A stretch of 64,000 bases of DNA, from positions 2,542,001-2,606,000 of the forward strand of contig CBDDIB010000002.1 in the NCBI GenBank assembly GCA_965228695.1, in the 5' to 3' direction. Positions 18,091 through 27,069 of the stretch are shown here, in pieces. A model generated the notes under the pieces. The model was not told the DNA's origin. It saw only the letters and a program-made list of their open reading frames with translations, and did not search any database. Numbering within the stretch: the first letter of the stretch is position 1; each line of letters begins with the position of its first letter. The position numbers and the translations under genes were made by a program. The DNA is from JAJFJD01 sp965228695. Its GTDB lineage: Bacteria; Pseudomonadota; Alphaproteobacteria; UBA8366.

Positions 18091-18294
18091 ATGATCAGCG
18101 ATCTCGCACGGTTCCCCGAACCCGACGTAAGCCCTTATCTCCAGCGGCCGCTTCGAACCTTTGCCAAGGCCAGCCGGGATATTGCGGAAACACGTCAGGC
18201 GATCCGAAAAGCGCGGGTGGCGAACTCAAACTCGCCGATCCATGCCGTCGATCCGGCCAAGTCCTTGCGTCGAGGCTTCGGCCAGCCGGTCTGA
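18091..18294 (+). CDS. Small hypothetical protein
   Basis: A 67-residue basic protein with central RPLRTFAKASRDIAETRQAI, a plausible amphipathic helix. Preceded by AAGGGACAGG. No family recognised. It sits 46 bases upstream of the amidohydrolase start in the same direction; it may be a separate small gene or merely a chance frame in the leader. Confidence 0.35.
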   Translation: MISDLARFPEPDVSPYLQRPLRTFAKASRDIAETRQAIRKARVANSNSPIHAVDPAKSLRRGFGQPV

Positions 18295-18340
18295 GCCGTG
18301 GCCCGCGACAGGACGTCCGCCGGCGGCTATAGTCCGCCCC

Positions 18341-19561
18341 ATGGATCGTGCCTCTTCATTCCAACTTCAGAACGTCCGTATCAGCCCTGACCGAACCGTA
18401 GGAATTACGGTGCGCGACGGTGTGATCGCGGCGATTACCGACGGCCCGTCCGAGGGGCCCGCTGATATTGCCGGCATTGATGGCGCGAACGGATTGGTTC
18501 TGCCGGCGCTCGTCGATGGGCACATGCATGTGGACAAGACGCTGTTCGGACTGCCATGGCTGCCGTATCCCGCCGGTCCGGACCGTGAAAGCCGGATCGA
18601 GACCGAAAAGCAATTGCGCGGTCAGTTTCCCATGCCGGTCGAAGAACGGGCGGCAGGGTTGCTTCGGCAGGTCATCACGACGGGGACAGGGGCGCTCCGG
18701 ACCCATGTGGATGTCGATCTTCCGATCGGTTTGGCCCATATGCACGCAATCCTCGGGTTGCGGGACCGTTTCAAGGACTATCTCGATATTCAGATCGTCG
18801 CCTTCCCGCAGAGCGGCATTGCGCGGTGCCCGGGAATGGCGGACCTGCTCGATGCCGCCGTCGCGGAAGGCGCCGACTTGGTCGGCGGAATCGATCCGAT
18901 TGGCTTCGACGAGGATTTGCCGGGGCATTACGACACGATATTCGGGATCGCCGAACGCCATGGAGTGGGCATCGATATTCATCTTCACGATGCCGGCCCG
19001 ACCGGCGTGGCGGAGCTTGAGGCGTTGATCGAGCGCACGCGCGCCGCCGGACTCGAAGGGCAGGTAACGGCAAGCCACGCCTTTTGCGTCGGCGGCTGCG
19101 ACGAGTCGACCTTCGAGCGCTTGGCCGCTGCCCTCGCCGGGGCACGGATTCCGATTGCGACCCATGGCGGCGGCGCATCGCCGCTGCCGCCGGTGAAGAA
19201 ACTGCGCGAGCGCGGCGCGTCGATATTCGCCGGCAACGACAACATTCGCGATACCTGGACGCCCTACGGCAATGGCGACATGTTGGAGCGCGCCATGCTG
19301 ACCGCCTGGCGGTCCGGTTTCCGCACCGACGGGGATTTGGAAATCGCATTGGATTTGGCGAGCGGGGCGGGGGCCACCGCGCTGGGTCTGGAAGGGCACG
19401 GTCTCGATGTCGGCTGCGCCGCCGATTTCTTCGTGGTTGATGCTGATACGCCTGCGCATGCCGTGGCGGACCGGCCGGTCCGGCGGTTGGTATTCAAACG
19501 GGGCCGGCTCGTGGCGCGGGACGGGGCGTTGACCGAAGCCGCGGAAGCCGCACTGGGCTAA
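18341..19561 (+). CDS. Amidohydrolase, cytosine deaminase-like
   Basis: A 406-residue metal-dependent hydrolase of the amidohydrolase superfamily. LVDGHMHVDKTLFGLPW holds the HxH metal ligands in the form seen in cytosine deaminases. IDIHLHDAG and TASHAFCVGG supply further ligands, and the late FAGNDNIRDTWTPYGNGDML closely follows the cytosine deaminase pattern with its catalytic Asp. The ATG at 18341 gives the normal N-terminal beta segment. Cytosine deaminase-like proteins also include ammelide, isoguanine and creatinine deaminases, so the substrate is open. It overlaps the convergent lyase gene by four bases. Confidence 0.85.
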   Translation: MDRASSFQLQNVRISPDRTVGITVRDGVIAAITDGPSEGPADIAGIDGANGLVLPALVDGHMHVDKTLFGLPWLPYPAGPDRESRIETEKQLRGQFPMPVEERAAGLLRQVITTGTGALRTHVDVDLPIGLAHMHAILGLRDRFKDYLDIQIVAFPQSGIARCPGMADLLDAAVAEGADLVGGIDPIGFDEDLPGHYDTIFGIAERHGVGIDIHLHDAGPTGVAELEALIERTRAAGLEGQVTASHAFCVGGCDESTFERLAAALAGARIPIATHGGGASPLPPVKKLRERGASIFAGNDNIRDTWTPYGNGDMLERAMLTAWRSGFRTDGDLEIALDLASGAGATALGLEGHGLDVGCAADFFVVDADTPAHAVADRPVRRLVFKRGRLVARDGALTEAAEAALG

Positions 19562-20907
19562 TCGTCGATCAGCGCCAGAACCTGATCCACCATTTCCGGC
19601 GCGACCCCCACATAGTTGGCCGGGTCTAGCATGGCGTCGATCTCTTGCTCGGAGAGATGGCCGCTGATCTCCGGCTCGGCGAGCAGAACGTCCCGCAACG
19701 TTGTGCTGCCGTCGGCGCAGCGGGCGCAAGCCTCGTAGACCACGTCATGCGCCTGGTTGCGGCCGATATGCGGCGCGAGCCCCATCATCACCGCTTCGGA
19801 CATGATCAGTCCGTTCAGCATGTCCAGATTGGCCCGCATGCGGTCTTCGTCGACCACCAGGCCGTCCAGGATCGACAGGGCATTCTCGATCGCGCCGCCA
19901 ACGATGACGAAGGCTTCCGGCAGGATGGACCATTCGAGATGCATCCCGCCAATGCTGCGTTCGTGATCCTGGACCATCGTGTCGAGAGCCAGCGCCACCT
20001 TCTCGCGCAGCATGCGGCCCGCCGCGACCAGCGGCTGGCATAGGATGGGATTTCGCTTTTGCGGCAGGGTGCTGCTGGCGCCCCGGCCGGTGACGAAGGG
20101 TTCGCCGACCTCGCCCACCTCGGTCGACATCAAGGTGCCGATTTCCTGGCCGATCTTGGCCAAAGTCGCGCCGACGAGACCGAGGAGCGATGTCGTCTCG
20201 GTCCAGGAGTCGCGCGAGACGTGCCAGGTAATCGGCGCTTCGGCGAGGCCGAGTTCCTTCATCGTTTCGCGCAGCACGTCGAGCCCGCGGTCGCCCAAGG
20301 TCGCGTTCGTGCCGACCGCGCCGGCAATCTGGCCGACCGCAGCGCGCGGGCGGATTTCGAGGAGGCGTTCACGATGGCGGTGAATTTCGGCGAGCCAGAT
20401 CGCGACCTTGTATCCAAAGGTGATGGGCGCGGCTTGCTGCCGCATCGTGCGGCCCGCCATGATCGTATTTCGGTGCTTCCGCGCCAGTCCGGCGAGGACG
20501 GATTCGACATCGCCCAACATCTCGTCCAGCAGGTCGAGCCCGTTGCGGATCTGCAGCGCCATGCCGGTATCGATGACGTCCTGCGTCGTGCTGCCCCAAT
20601 GCACGTAGCGTGCGGTTTCCGGGCCGACCGCCTTGGCCAGTTGATGCACGATCGGCAGGATCGGAAATCCGACCTTGTCGAATTCCTCTTTCATGGCCGG
20701 GATATCGATGAAAGCGACTTTGGCTTTTTCGCTGATTTCCGCCGCGGCGTCCTCCGGGATGATCCCGAGCCGCGCCTGCGCGCGGGCGAGCCCGGCTTCG
20801 AAGTCGAGCCAGCCCTGAAAACGGGCTTCGTCGTCGAACAGCGCATGCATGCGGTCCGACCCGTACATGTCCCTGTAATAGACGGAATCGATAATCGAAG
20901 TGGCCAT
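19558..20907 (-). CDS. Lyase of the fumarase/aspartase superfamily (adenylosuccinate lyase/CMLE-like)
   Basis: A 449-residue protein of the class II fumarase/aspartase superfamily. The signature loop reads GRGASSTLPQKRNP, matching the GSSxMPxKxNP pattern with the catalytic Ser. YVHWGSTTQDVIDTGM and the H-containing segments are the other conserved regions. Sequence style is closest to 3-carboxy-cis,cis-muconate cycloisomerase and adenylosuccinate lyases. It ends an operon with two Ldh-type dehydrogenases (28-base gap), so a catabolic role on a dicarboxylate adduct is more likely than purine synthesis; that is inference. Confidence 0.88.
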   Translation of the reverse strand: MATSIIDSVYYRDMYGSDRMHALFDDEARFQGWLDFEAGLARAQARLGIIPEDAAAEISEKAKVAFIDIPAMKEEFDKVGFPILPIVHQLAKAVGPETARYVHWGSTTQDVIDTGMALQIRNGLDLLDEMLGDVESVLAGLARKHRNTIMAGRTMRQQAAPITFGYKVAIWLAEIHRHRERLLEIRPRAAVGQIAGAVGTNATLGDRGLDVLRETMKELGLAEAPITWHVSRDSWTETTSLLGLVGATLAKIGQEIGTLMSTEVGEVGEPFVTGRGASSTLPQKRNPILCQPLVAAGRMLREKVALALDTMVQDHERSIGGMHLEWSILPEAFVIVGGAIENALSILDGLVVDEDRMRANLDMLNGLIMSEAVMMGLAPHIGRNQAHDVVYEACARCADGSTTLRDVLLAEPEISGHLSEQEIDAMLDPANYVGVAPEMVDQVLALIDD

Positions 20908-20935
20908 GGTACGCCCTCCTTTAGGGTAGGTTCGG

Positions 20936-22024
20936 TCAGGTCAGCAGAAAGTCCGCGCCGGTCTCGTCCGCGATTTCCTTGATGCGCTCCCGCAGTCCGG
21001 GCGGCACGGGAATGCCGGCGGCGTCGCGCTCGGCCTCGATCTTGTCTTCCGGTTCACCGGCGACCATGACCGGCTGATCCGGGTCGACCGGCGCGGTTGC
21101 GTGCAGATCGTCGATCAATTCGTCCACGGTGCTCTCGAACGCGCCTTCCGGCCGGTAGATCGTCGGATTGATGCAGAGAAAGAAGTGGCCGAGGTTCATC
21201 GTGCCCGGATCGCGCGTTCCGTGGTCGGGGCGGGTGACGACACTCGCGCCGGTCAATGCGGTCGACAGGATTTCGACCATCGCCCCGAGCCCATATCCCT
21301 TGTAGTTGCCGAGTTCGGGAAGCCCGCCTAGGGGCGTCATCGTCCCGCCGTCCCAATGGGTGGCGGAATCGGTGGTCGGTTCCCCGTTCTTGTCCAGCGC
21401 CCAGCCGAGGGGTAGCGGTTGCTTTTCCACCGCCTTGTTGCGGATCTTGCCGCCGGCCACGGTCGAGGTCGCCATGTCCAGGTTGAACGGCTTGTGGCGC
21501 TTGGCCGGCGCGGTGAAGGCGATGGGATTGGTGCCGAGCCGTTCCTGCGCCGCATATGTGGGGACGACCTTCGGCCCCGAGGTGTTGGTCACCGCCATCG
21601 CGACCATGCCCTCCCGGGCCGCCATCCGCGTGTAATACCCCGCGGCGCCGTAATGCGCCGAATTGCGGACGGCTATGACCGCCAGGCCGTTTTGTCTGGC
21701 CTTGTCGATCGCCATCTCCATGGACCGGACCGAGGCGACATAGCCGAGCCCGCCGCCCGCGTCGATAAGCGCCGTGACCGGGGATTCCCGCACCACCGTG
21801 ATCGTTGCGTCCAGCGTGATGATCTTGCGTTTCCACCGGCTGAAATAATTCGGTACGCACGAGATGCCGTGCGTGTCGATGCCGCGCTTGTCGGCATCGA
21901 CCATCACGTTCGCGGTGATCTCGACATCGGCTTCCGGCATGCCGAAGGATCGCAGGCAGGCTGCGATCTGGTCGCGGACGCAGGCGACAGGGAAGCGTTT
22001 TACCGTGCTGTCATCGCTGGCCAT
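20936..22024 (-). CDS. Ldh family oxidoreductase (malate/lactate/ureidoglycolate dehydrogenase type), copy 1
   Basis: A 362-residue NAD(P)-dependent dehydrogenase of the Ldh2/MDH2 family, unrelated to classical Rossmann-fold LDH. Features: ADKRGIDTHGISCVPNYFSR at the N-terminus, ALIDAGGGLGYVASVRSMEM, VRNSAHYGAAGYYTRMAA with the catalytic His, GTNPIAFTAPAK, and GNYKGYGLGAMVEIL. The family includes malate, ureidoglycolate, sulfolactate and 2,3-diketogulonate enzymes. It starts at ATG 22024, four bases after the stop of a paralogue, and is followed by the lyase. Substrate not determinable by eye. Confidence 0.92.
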   Translation of the reverse strand: MASDDSTVKRFPVACVRDQIAACLRSFGMPEADVEITANVMVDADKRGIDTHGISCVPNYFSRWKRKIITLDATITVVRESPVTALIDAGGGLGYVASVRSMEMAIDKARQNGLAVIAVRNSAHYGAAGYYTRMAAREGMVAMAVTNTSGPKVVPTYAAQERLGTNPIAFTAPAKRHKPFNLDMATSTVAGGKIRNKAVEKQPLPLGWALDKNGEPTTDSATHWDGGTMTPLGGLPELGNYKGYGLGAMVEILSTALTGASVVTRPDHGTRDPGTMNLGHFFLCINPTIYRPEGAFESTVDELIDDLHATAPVDPDQPVMVAGEPEDKIEAERDAAGIPVPPGLRERIKEIADETGADFLLT

Positions 22025-22028
22025 GGCG

Positions 22029-23123
22029 TCAATCCAGGAAAAATTCGGCGTTCGAGTTCTTGGCGATATCCTGGATCTTTCCGCGCAGGCCCGGCGGCAC
22101 CGGGATGCCCGTATCCTCGCGCGTGGCGCGGATGATGTTTTCCGGCTCACCGGCGACCATGACCGGTTGGTCCGGGTTGACCGGCGTCGTCGCGTGCAAC
22201 GCGTCGATCAACTCGTCCACCGTTTCCTCGAAGGCGCCTTCGGGCCGGAAGGCGGTCGGATCGATGGCGAGGAAGAAGTGGCCTATATCCATGGTGCCGG
22301 GCCGGCGGTAGCCATGCTCGGGATGCGTCACGAGACTGGAGCCCGAAAGGCCCGCGGAGAGGATTTCGACCATGGCGCCGAGGCCGTAACCTTTATGACT
22401 GCCGAGTTCGCGGGTGCCGCCCAGCGGCGTCTGCGTTCCGTCGCGGCTGAAATAGAGACTTGAATCCGAGGTCGGGCGGCCGTCGGGGCCGTTCGCCCAG
22501 CCCTCCGGCAGGGGCAGGCCTTCGTTCGCCTTGTTGCGGATCTTGCCCGCGGCGACGGTGGTCGTCGCCATATCGAGGTTGAAGGGCGGATTGCGCTTGG
22601 CCGGCGCGGTGAAGGCGATGGGATTGGTCGACAGCTTCGCCTCGCGCCCGAAGGTGGGCGCGGTGCGCGGGCCGGAGCCGTTGGTCGTCGCCATGCCGAC
22701 CAGGCCTTCCGCCGCCATCATGCGGGTGTAGTAGCCGGTCGCGCCGAAATGATTGGAGTTGCAGACCGCAATGCCGGCGACGCCCATGTCCTTGGCCTTC
22801 TTGATCGCGAGCTTCGTGGCCCGGACGGACGGCACGTAGCCCAGGCCGCCGCCCGCGTCGATTAGCGCGGAGACCGGGGTTTCGCGGACCACCTCGATCT
22901 TCGCGTCCATCGTGATGATGCCCTCGCGGCGGCGGGAATCGTATGTCGTCAGCATGGACAGACCGTGCGTATCGATCCCGCATTTGTCGGCATCGACCAT
23001 CACGTTCGCGGTGATCTCGACCTGATCGGCCGGCATGCCCCACGCGGTCAGGCAGGATGCGATCTGATCGCGCAATGAATCGGCCGGAAAATACTTGATG
23101 TCGTCTGCGGTCCCATCGCTCAT
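22029..23123 (-). CDS. Ldh family oxidoreductase, copy 2 (tandem paralogue)
   Basis: A 364-residue paralogue of the next gene, aligning over its full length with the same landmarks: DADKCGIDTHGLSMLTTYDS, ALIDAGGGLGYVPSVRATKL, CNSNHFGATGYYTRMMA, STNPIAFTAPAKR and SHKGYGLGAMVEIL. The shared C-terminal motif IPVPPGLR also supports duplication. GGAGAGACGCCCC precedes the ATG at 23123. First gene of the minus-strand operon and divergent from the TctC-like receptor gene, so transport and catabolism of one substrate may be coupled. Confidence 0.92.
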   Translation of the reverse strand: MSDGTADDIKYFPADSLRDQIASCLTAWGMPADQVEITANVMVDADKCGIDTHGLSMLTTYDSRRREGIITMDAKIEVVRETPVSALIDAGGGLGYVPSVRATKLAIKKAKDMGVAGIAVCNSNHFGATGYYTRMMAAEGLVGMATTNGSGPRTAPTFGREAKLSTNPIAFTAPAKRNPPFNLDMATTTVAAGKIRNKANEGLPLPEGWANGPDGRPTSDSSLYFSRDGTQTPLGGTRELGSHKGYGLGAMVEILSAGLSGSSLVTHPEHGYRRPGTMDIGHFFLAIDPTAFRPEGAFEETVDELIDALHATTPVNPDQPVMVAGEPENIIRATREDTGIPVPPGLRGKIQDIAKNSNAEFFLD

Positions 23124-23406
23124 GGGGCGTCTCTCCAGATTGATTTTTTGATGCGGACGGTCCGGGCGGCCTTCCGTTCGACGGTCCGAACGCGTTGGGT
23201 CGGGAGCATTGATTGCGTGATCAGATGTATCGGGAATCGCGATATCAGGCAAATTGCCGGCGCCGATTCGGGGAAACACGTCCTCCGTGTTACAGTTTTG
23301 AGCCTCGCAGCAAATAAATGAAAAAGAAGCGCCCTGGGTGGGATTGCCGCTGGCTCTCCGTGCGCAGGGAGATCGCCATTGCACAACGTCGATGGGAGGA
23401 CTCCTG

Positions 23407-24537
23407 ATGTTTAAAAGATCAATCCTGAACGGCGTAGCGGGTTTGATGGCTTTGTCCGCTACAATCGTTTTGGGTGTCGCAGATCCCGACACCGATGCGA
23501 AGGCCGCTAATTTCGAAGGAAAGCGAATTCAGATTATCGTTCCGTTCAATGAGGGTGGCGGAACAGACAGTTACAGCCGTTTCCTGCAACAATACATGCA
23601 AAAATATCTACCGGGAAATCCAAAGATCCTGGTCGTCAACAAGCCGGGAGCCGGTGGTATTCTCGGGACCAACTACTTCCATCAGCGGGCCAAGAAGGAC
23701 GGCACGTGGATCATGGCCGTGTCGACGTCGGTCATGGCGAACTACATGCTGGGCGATCCGCGGATCAAGTTCGACCTGAAGGAATACATCCCGATCATCC
23801 TGTCGCCGCGCAGCAGCATCGTTTATGTGCGGAAAGACCTCGGCCTGCAAAATATCAAGACGCTGAAGGGCCGAATGGAAAAGCTGCGGTCGTTTCCGGT
23901 CGAGCAGCTTGTGTTCGGCGGCAAGACGCCTACGTCGGCCGGACTGCAGTATCGGCTCGGCCTGAGCCTGCTCGGTGTCGAAGTGAAGAGCGTCTGGGGT
24001 ATGAAGGGCAACGGTCCGATGGCGTTGGCCTTCGAACGGGGCGAGTTCGTCGTCAATTACGACAACTCCCTGTCCTTCTTGAACAACCGGCAGAAATTGT
24101 TGGCGGACGGCATTGCGGTGCCGATCTACACGTTGGGGATCGTGGATGGGAACGGCAATCCGAAGCGCGATCCGACATGGCCGGACGTGCCGAATTATTT
24201 CGAGGCGTATGAAGCGCTTCACGGTAAGAAGCCGTCGGGAGCCGGGTTCGAGGCGTGGCTTGCGCTCATGCAGATGAGTTCCGGTATGAACAAGTCCTGG
24301 AACCTGCCGGCCGGGACGCCAAAGGATATCGTCGAGGCATGGCGGACCGCAGCGCGCAAGATGCTCAAGGATCCGGATTTTCTGAAAAAGCGGGACAAAA
24401 TCCTGGGCAAATATCCGCAAACCATCGGGGACGAGGCGATCGCCATCCGGAATACGGCGCTCACACTGTCGCCCGATGCGCGCGATTATCTCGGAAACTA
24501 CGTGAAGGCTCGCTACGGTATTGACCTGGGCAAATAG
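23407..24537 (+). CDS. Tripartite tricarboxylate transporter-like substrate-binding protein (TctC/Bug family)
   Basis: A 376-residue exported binding protein. A signal peptide occupies about residues 1-33 (MFKRSILNGVAGLMALSATI, then AKA). The mature part shows the Bug/TctC landmarks: IQIIVPFNEGGGTDSYSR, LVVNKPGAGGILGTNYFHQ (the hydroxyl-rich ligand loop region) and a C-terminal ARDYLGNYVKARYG. GGGAGGA lies seven bases before the ATG at 23407. It is somewhat longer and more divergent than typical Bug proteins. No TctA/TctB membrane genes are adjacent, so it may work with a distant permease. Divergent from the Ldh operon. Confidence 0.82.
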   Translation: MFKRSILNGVAGLMALSATIVLGVADPDTDAKAANFEGKRIQIIVPFNEGGGTDSYSRFLQQYMQKYLPGNPKILVVNKPGAGGILGTNYFHQRAKKDGTWIMAVSTSVMANYMLGDPRIKFDLKEYIPIILSPRSSIVYVRKDLGLQNIKTLKGRMEKLRSFPVEQLVFGGKTPTSAGLQYRLGLSLLGVEVKSVWGMKGNGPMALAFERGEFVVNYDNSLSFLNNRQKLLADGIAVPIYTLGIVDGNGNPKRDPTWPDVPNYFEAYEALHGKKPSGAGFEAWLALMQMSSGMNKSWNLPAGTPKDIVEAWRTAARKMLKDPDFLKKRDKILGKYPQTIGDEAIAIRNTALTLSPDARDYLGNYVKARYGIDLGK

Positions 24538-24573
24538 CCCGCCGACAAGAGCTCGAAGGTGTTATTCAAAGCG

Positions 24574-24614
24574 AGGTTTCGGGGCCGTTGCCTCCGAGAC
24601 CTTGCTTTCTTTTA
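24574..24614 (+). terminator. Probable intrinsic terminator after the TctC-like gene
   Basis: AGGTTTCGGGG (24574-24584) can pair with CTCCGAGACCT (24592-24602), an 11-bp stem containing two G-U pairs and a 7-base loop. It is followed by TGCTTTCTTTT. It lies 37 bases after the stop codon, consistent with a Rho-independent terminator. Confidence 0.6.
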
Positions 24615-24777
24615 CCGATGAACGAATCTTACCTTGTTTTGCAACTGATCCGTGCAAATTCCGGGAAAATGGTCCCCGAATATTTCTGTGCCGGCATGTT
24701 GCGTGTTAGGATATCGGGAGCCAATTCGGCCAAAGCTCCAACCCATCCATCGTGTGAATACAGAGGAATTTCCATCC

Positions 24778-25281
24778 ATGCCCTATACGTTAGACCAGTT
24801 TGCCGCCGACTGCCGCGAAGCGTTGAAGGCGGATTCCGGCCCCGCCGGACAAGAGCAGGTTCGTCAGATCGTACAGAAAGCACTGAAGGACAAGGATTTC
24901 GTCGAGACGCATTTGCATGACGGGGTCGAGGCCGAGCGCAACATCATTTATGAGGATCCCGACCTGGGGTTCTGCATCTGCGCGCATGTCTATAATGACG
25001 CCAAGAAAGGCTATCCGCACGATCACGGCCCGACCTGGGCGATTTACGGGCAGGCCAAGGGCGAGACCGAAATGACCGATTGGAAAGTCGTGACGCCGGC
25101 GGAGGGCGAGAAGGCCGCGAAGGTCGAGCTTGCGAAGACCTATAATCTTCAGCCCGGCGATGCGCATCTTTATCCGGAGGGTGCGATTCATGCGCCATAT
25201 CGGGATGGGCCGACGCGGTTGATCCGGATCGAAGGCGTCAACACCGAAAACCTGACCCGCACGCGTATCGAGCCTGTTTAA
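24778..25281 (+). CDS. Cupin-type metal enzyme of the double-stranded beta-helix superfamily
   Basis: A 167-residue small protein. After a helical N-terminus, the second half is a cupin: HDHGPTWAIYGQAKGETEMT provides H81 and H83 plus a Glu, and DAHLYPEGAIHAP provides H130 and H138, giving a plausible 3-His metal site. The style resembles cysteine-dioxygenase-like predicted metal enzymes, but the match is to the general fold only. The ATG at 24778 is where the protein-like sequence begins. It precedes a multi-rhodanese protein by 64 bases, which hints at a thiol or sulfur substrate. Confidence 0.7.
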   Translation: MPYTLDQFAADCREALKADSGPAGQEQVRQIVQKALKDKDFVETHLHDGVEAERNIIYEDPDLGFCICAHVYNDAKKGYPHDHGPTWAIYGQAKGETEMTDWKVVTPAEGEKAAKVELAKTYNLQPGDAHLYPEGAIHAPYRDGPTRLIRIEGVNTENLTRTRIEPV

Positions 25282-25292
25282 CGGCCGGCAAC

Positions 25293-25314
25293 GGCGCGCG
25301 GTAACCGACGCGCC
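25293..25314. other. GC-rich hairpin between cupin and rhodanese genes
   Basis: GGCGCG (25293-25298) pairs with CGCGCC (25309-25314), and the interior CGGT-A-ACCG can continue the stem with one bulged A. No T-run follows, so this is not a standard terminator. It may be an mRNA-stabilising or processing hairpin between co-transcribed genes. Confidence 0.4.
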
Positions 25315-25345
25315 CGAGAACTAAACTTCCAGGGAGGATTTCGCC

Positions 25346-26950
25346 GTGGGCGACACCGTTTCGCGTATCAGCGCGCAGGATCTGAAGGCGCGGATCAAGG
25401 ACGGCGGCGAATTCGCCATCCTTGATGCCCGCGAGGAGATGACCTTCGGCAAGCGGCACCTGTTGCTCGCCTCCTGCGTGCCGGTCAGCCGGCTGGAGAT
25501 CATGGTCGGCGACCTGGTGCCGCGCCGCGACACACCGGTCGTGTGGTGCGACGACGGCGAAGGAATCGCGGACACCGCGGCTGCGCGCATGGCGGCCCTA
25601 GGATACGACGACGTGTCGGTTTTGGACGGCGGCATTGCGGCGTGGGAAGCCGCCGGTTATCGCATCTACAGCGGCGTCCATGTACCGAGCAAGGCCTTCG
25701 CCGAAGTGGTCGAGCACGAAGCGGCCACACCCTACATCACCGCGGAAAAACTGAAGTCGCTGATCGACTCCAAGGCCGACATCGCGATCTACGACAGCCG
25801 GTCCTACGAGGAATACAACAACAACAGCATCCCAACGGCGATCAGTGTCCCGGGGGCCGAGTTGGTCTATCGCTTCACCGACCTGACGCCGTCGTCCGAC
25901 ACGATGGTGATCGTCAATTGCGGCGGACGCACACGTAGCATCATCGGTGCGCAGTCCCTGATCAATGCGGGTTTCGAAAACAAGATCGTTTCGTTGAAGG
26001 ACGGCACGATGGCCTGGCATCTCGCCGGGTTCGACGTGGTGAACGGGGCGACCGAGACGCCGCCGGACGTGTCCGACAAAGGGTTCGACGCCGCGCTGAA
26101 CGGGGCGGCGAAAGTTGCCTCCATGTGCGACATTCCGAAGATCGACGCCGCGACCCTCGATGCATGGCGCGGCGAGGCGGATACCAAGACGCTGTACGTT
26201 CTGGACGTGCGCACGCCCGAGGAATACGAAGCCGGGCATCTGCCCGGTGTCCGGTCGGCGCCGGGCGGCCAATTGGTGCAGGAAACGGACAATCACATCG
26301 CGGTGTGGGGGGCCCGGGTCGTGTTGGTCGACGACAACGGCGTCCGCGCGACGATGACGGCATCCTGGCTGAAGCAGATGGGCTGGACCGATGTCGCGAC
26401 CCTGACCATCGACAGCGTAGGCGGCTCGTTGGAGACCGGGCCATACCGACCCGCGGCGCTCGGCTTCGATCCGTCGGCGGTATCGGCGATCGACGCCGCG
26501 GATTTGAAAGCGCGCCTCGACGCGGGCGGCGCGGTCGTCGTGGATGTCGCCGACAGCCGGACGTATCGCAGCGGGCATATCCCCGGCGCCCATTTTTCGA
26601 CCCGGGGCCGGCTCTCCGATGCGTTGCCGAAATTGCCCTCGGCCGAGGTGCTGGTGTTCACCTCGCCGGACGGCATTTTGGCGGGACTTGCGGCGGTTGA
26701 TGCGGCGAAAGAAGCGGCTTGTCCGGTCCACGTGTTGTCCGGTGGGACGGCCGCCTGGGTCGACGCGGGGCAGGCGCTCGAAGAAGGCCCGACGCATATG
26801 GCGGACGAGGCGGACGACGTTTGGCTGTCGGCCCGTGAGTTGGGCAAGAACCGCGAAGAAGCGATGCTCGAATACCTCGCCTGGGAGATCGATCTGGTGA
26901 ACCAGATGGCGACCGACGACGACCATCGGTTCCAAGTCGCAACCGGGTGA
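25346..26950 (+). CDS. Four-domain rhodanese-like sulfurtransferase
   Basis: A 534-residue protein built of four rhodanese domains (about 7-110, 130-232, 266-362, 381-480) and a helical C-terminal tail. Domain 1 has Cys68 in VVWCDDGEG; domain 2 has the best active loop, Cys192 in NCGGRTR; in domain 3 the Cys position is Asp329 (LVDDNGVR) and in domain 4 Thr439 (FTSPDGI). So domains 1 and 2 look competent for persulfide transfer and 3 and 4 look structural. The GTG start at 25346 follows AGGGAGGA. Likely a sulfur-transfer protein linked to the upstream cupin. Confidence 0.9.
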   Translation: MGDTVSRISAQDLKARIKDGGEFAILDAREEMTFGKRHLLLASCVPVSRLEIMVGDLVPRRDTPVVWCDDGEGIADTAAARMAALGYDDVSVLDGGIAAWEAAGYRIYSGVHVPSKAFAEVVEHEAATPYITAEKLKSLIDSKADIAIYDSRSYEEYNNNSIPTAISVPGAELVYRFTDLTPSSDTMVIVNCGGRTRSIIGAQSLINAGFENKIVSLKDGTMAWHLAGFDVVNGATETPPDVSDKGFDAALNGAAKVASMCDIPKIDAATLDAWRGEADTKTLYVLDVRTPEEYEAGHLPGVRSAPGGQLVQETDNHIAVWGARVVLVDDNGVRATMTASWLKQMGWTDVATLTIDSVGGSLETGPYRPAALGFDPSAVSAIDAADLKARLDAGGAVVVDVADSRTYRSGHIPGAHFSTRGRLSDALPKLPSAEVLVFTSPDGILAGLAAVDAAKEAACPVHVLSGGTAAWVDAGQALEEGPTHMADEADDVWLSARELGKNREEAMLEYLAWEIDLVNQMATDDDHRFQVATG

Positions 26951-27069
26951 CGCGGCGCTAGGCGCCCAACTCGACGCGGGGGCAATTTCGCGGGACAATA
27001 CCGGCGATTTCAATACAATCCGACACCGGCCGGTCCAGGCCGGGAATTTCCGAATGGGAGTCTGACAGC

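Noticed and set aside
18356..19729. 457-codon minus-strand frame opposite the amidohydrolase
   Set aside because: Composition-driven shadow; the plus-strand protein has all metal ligands.
26954..26966. GGCGC-TAG-GCGCC hairpin after the rhodanese gene as a terminator
   Set aside because: Only five base pairs and no following T-run; not enough to call a terminator.
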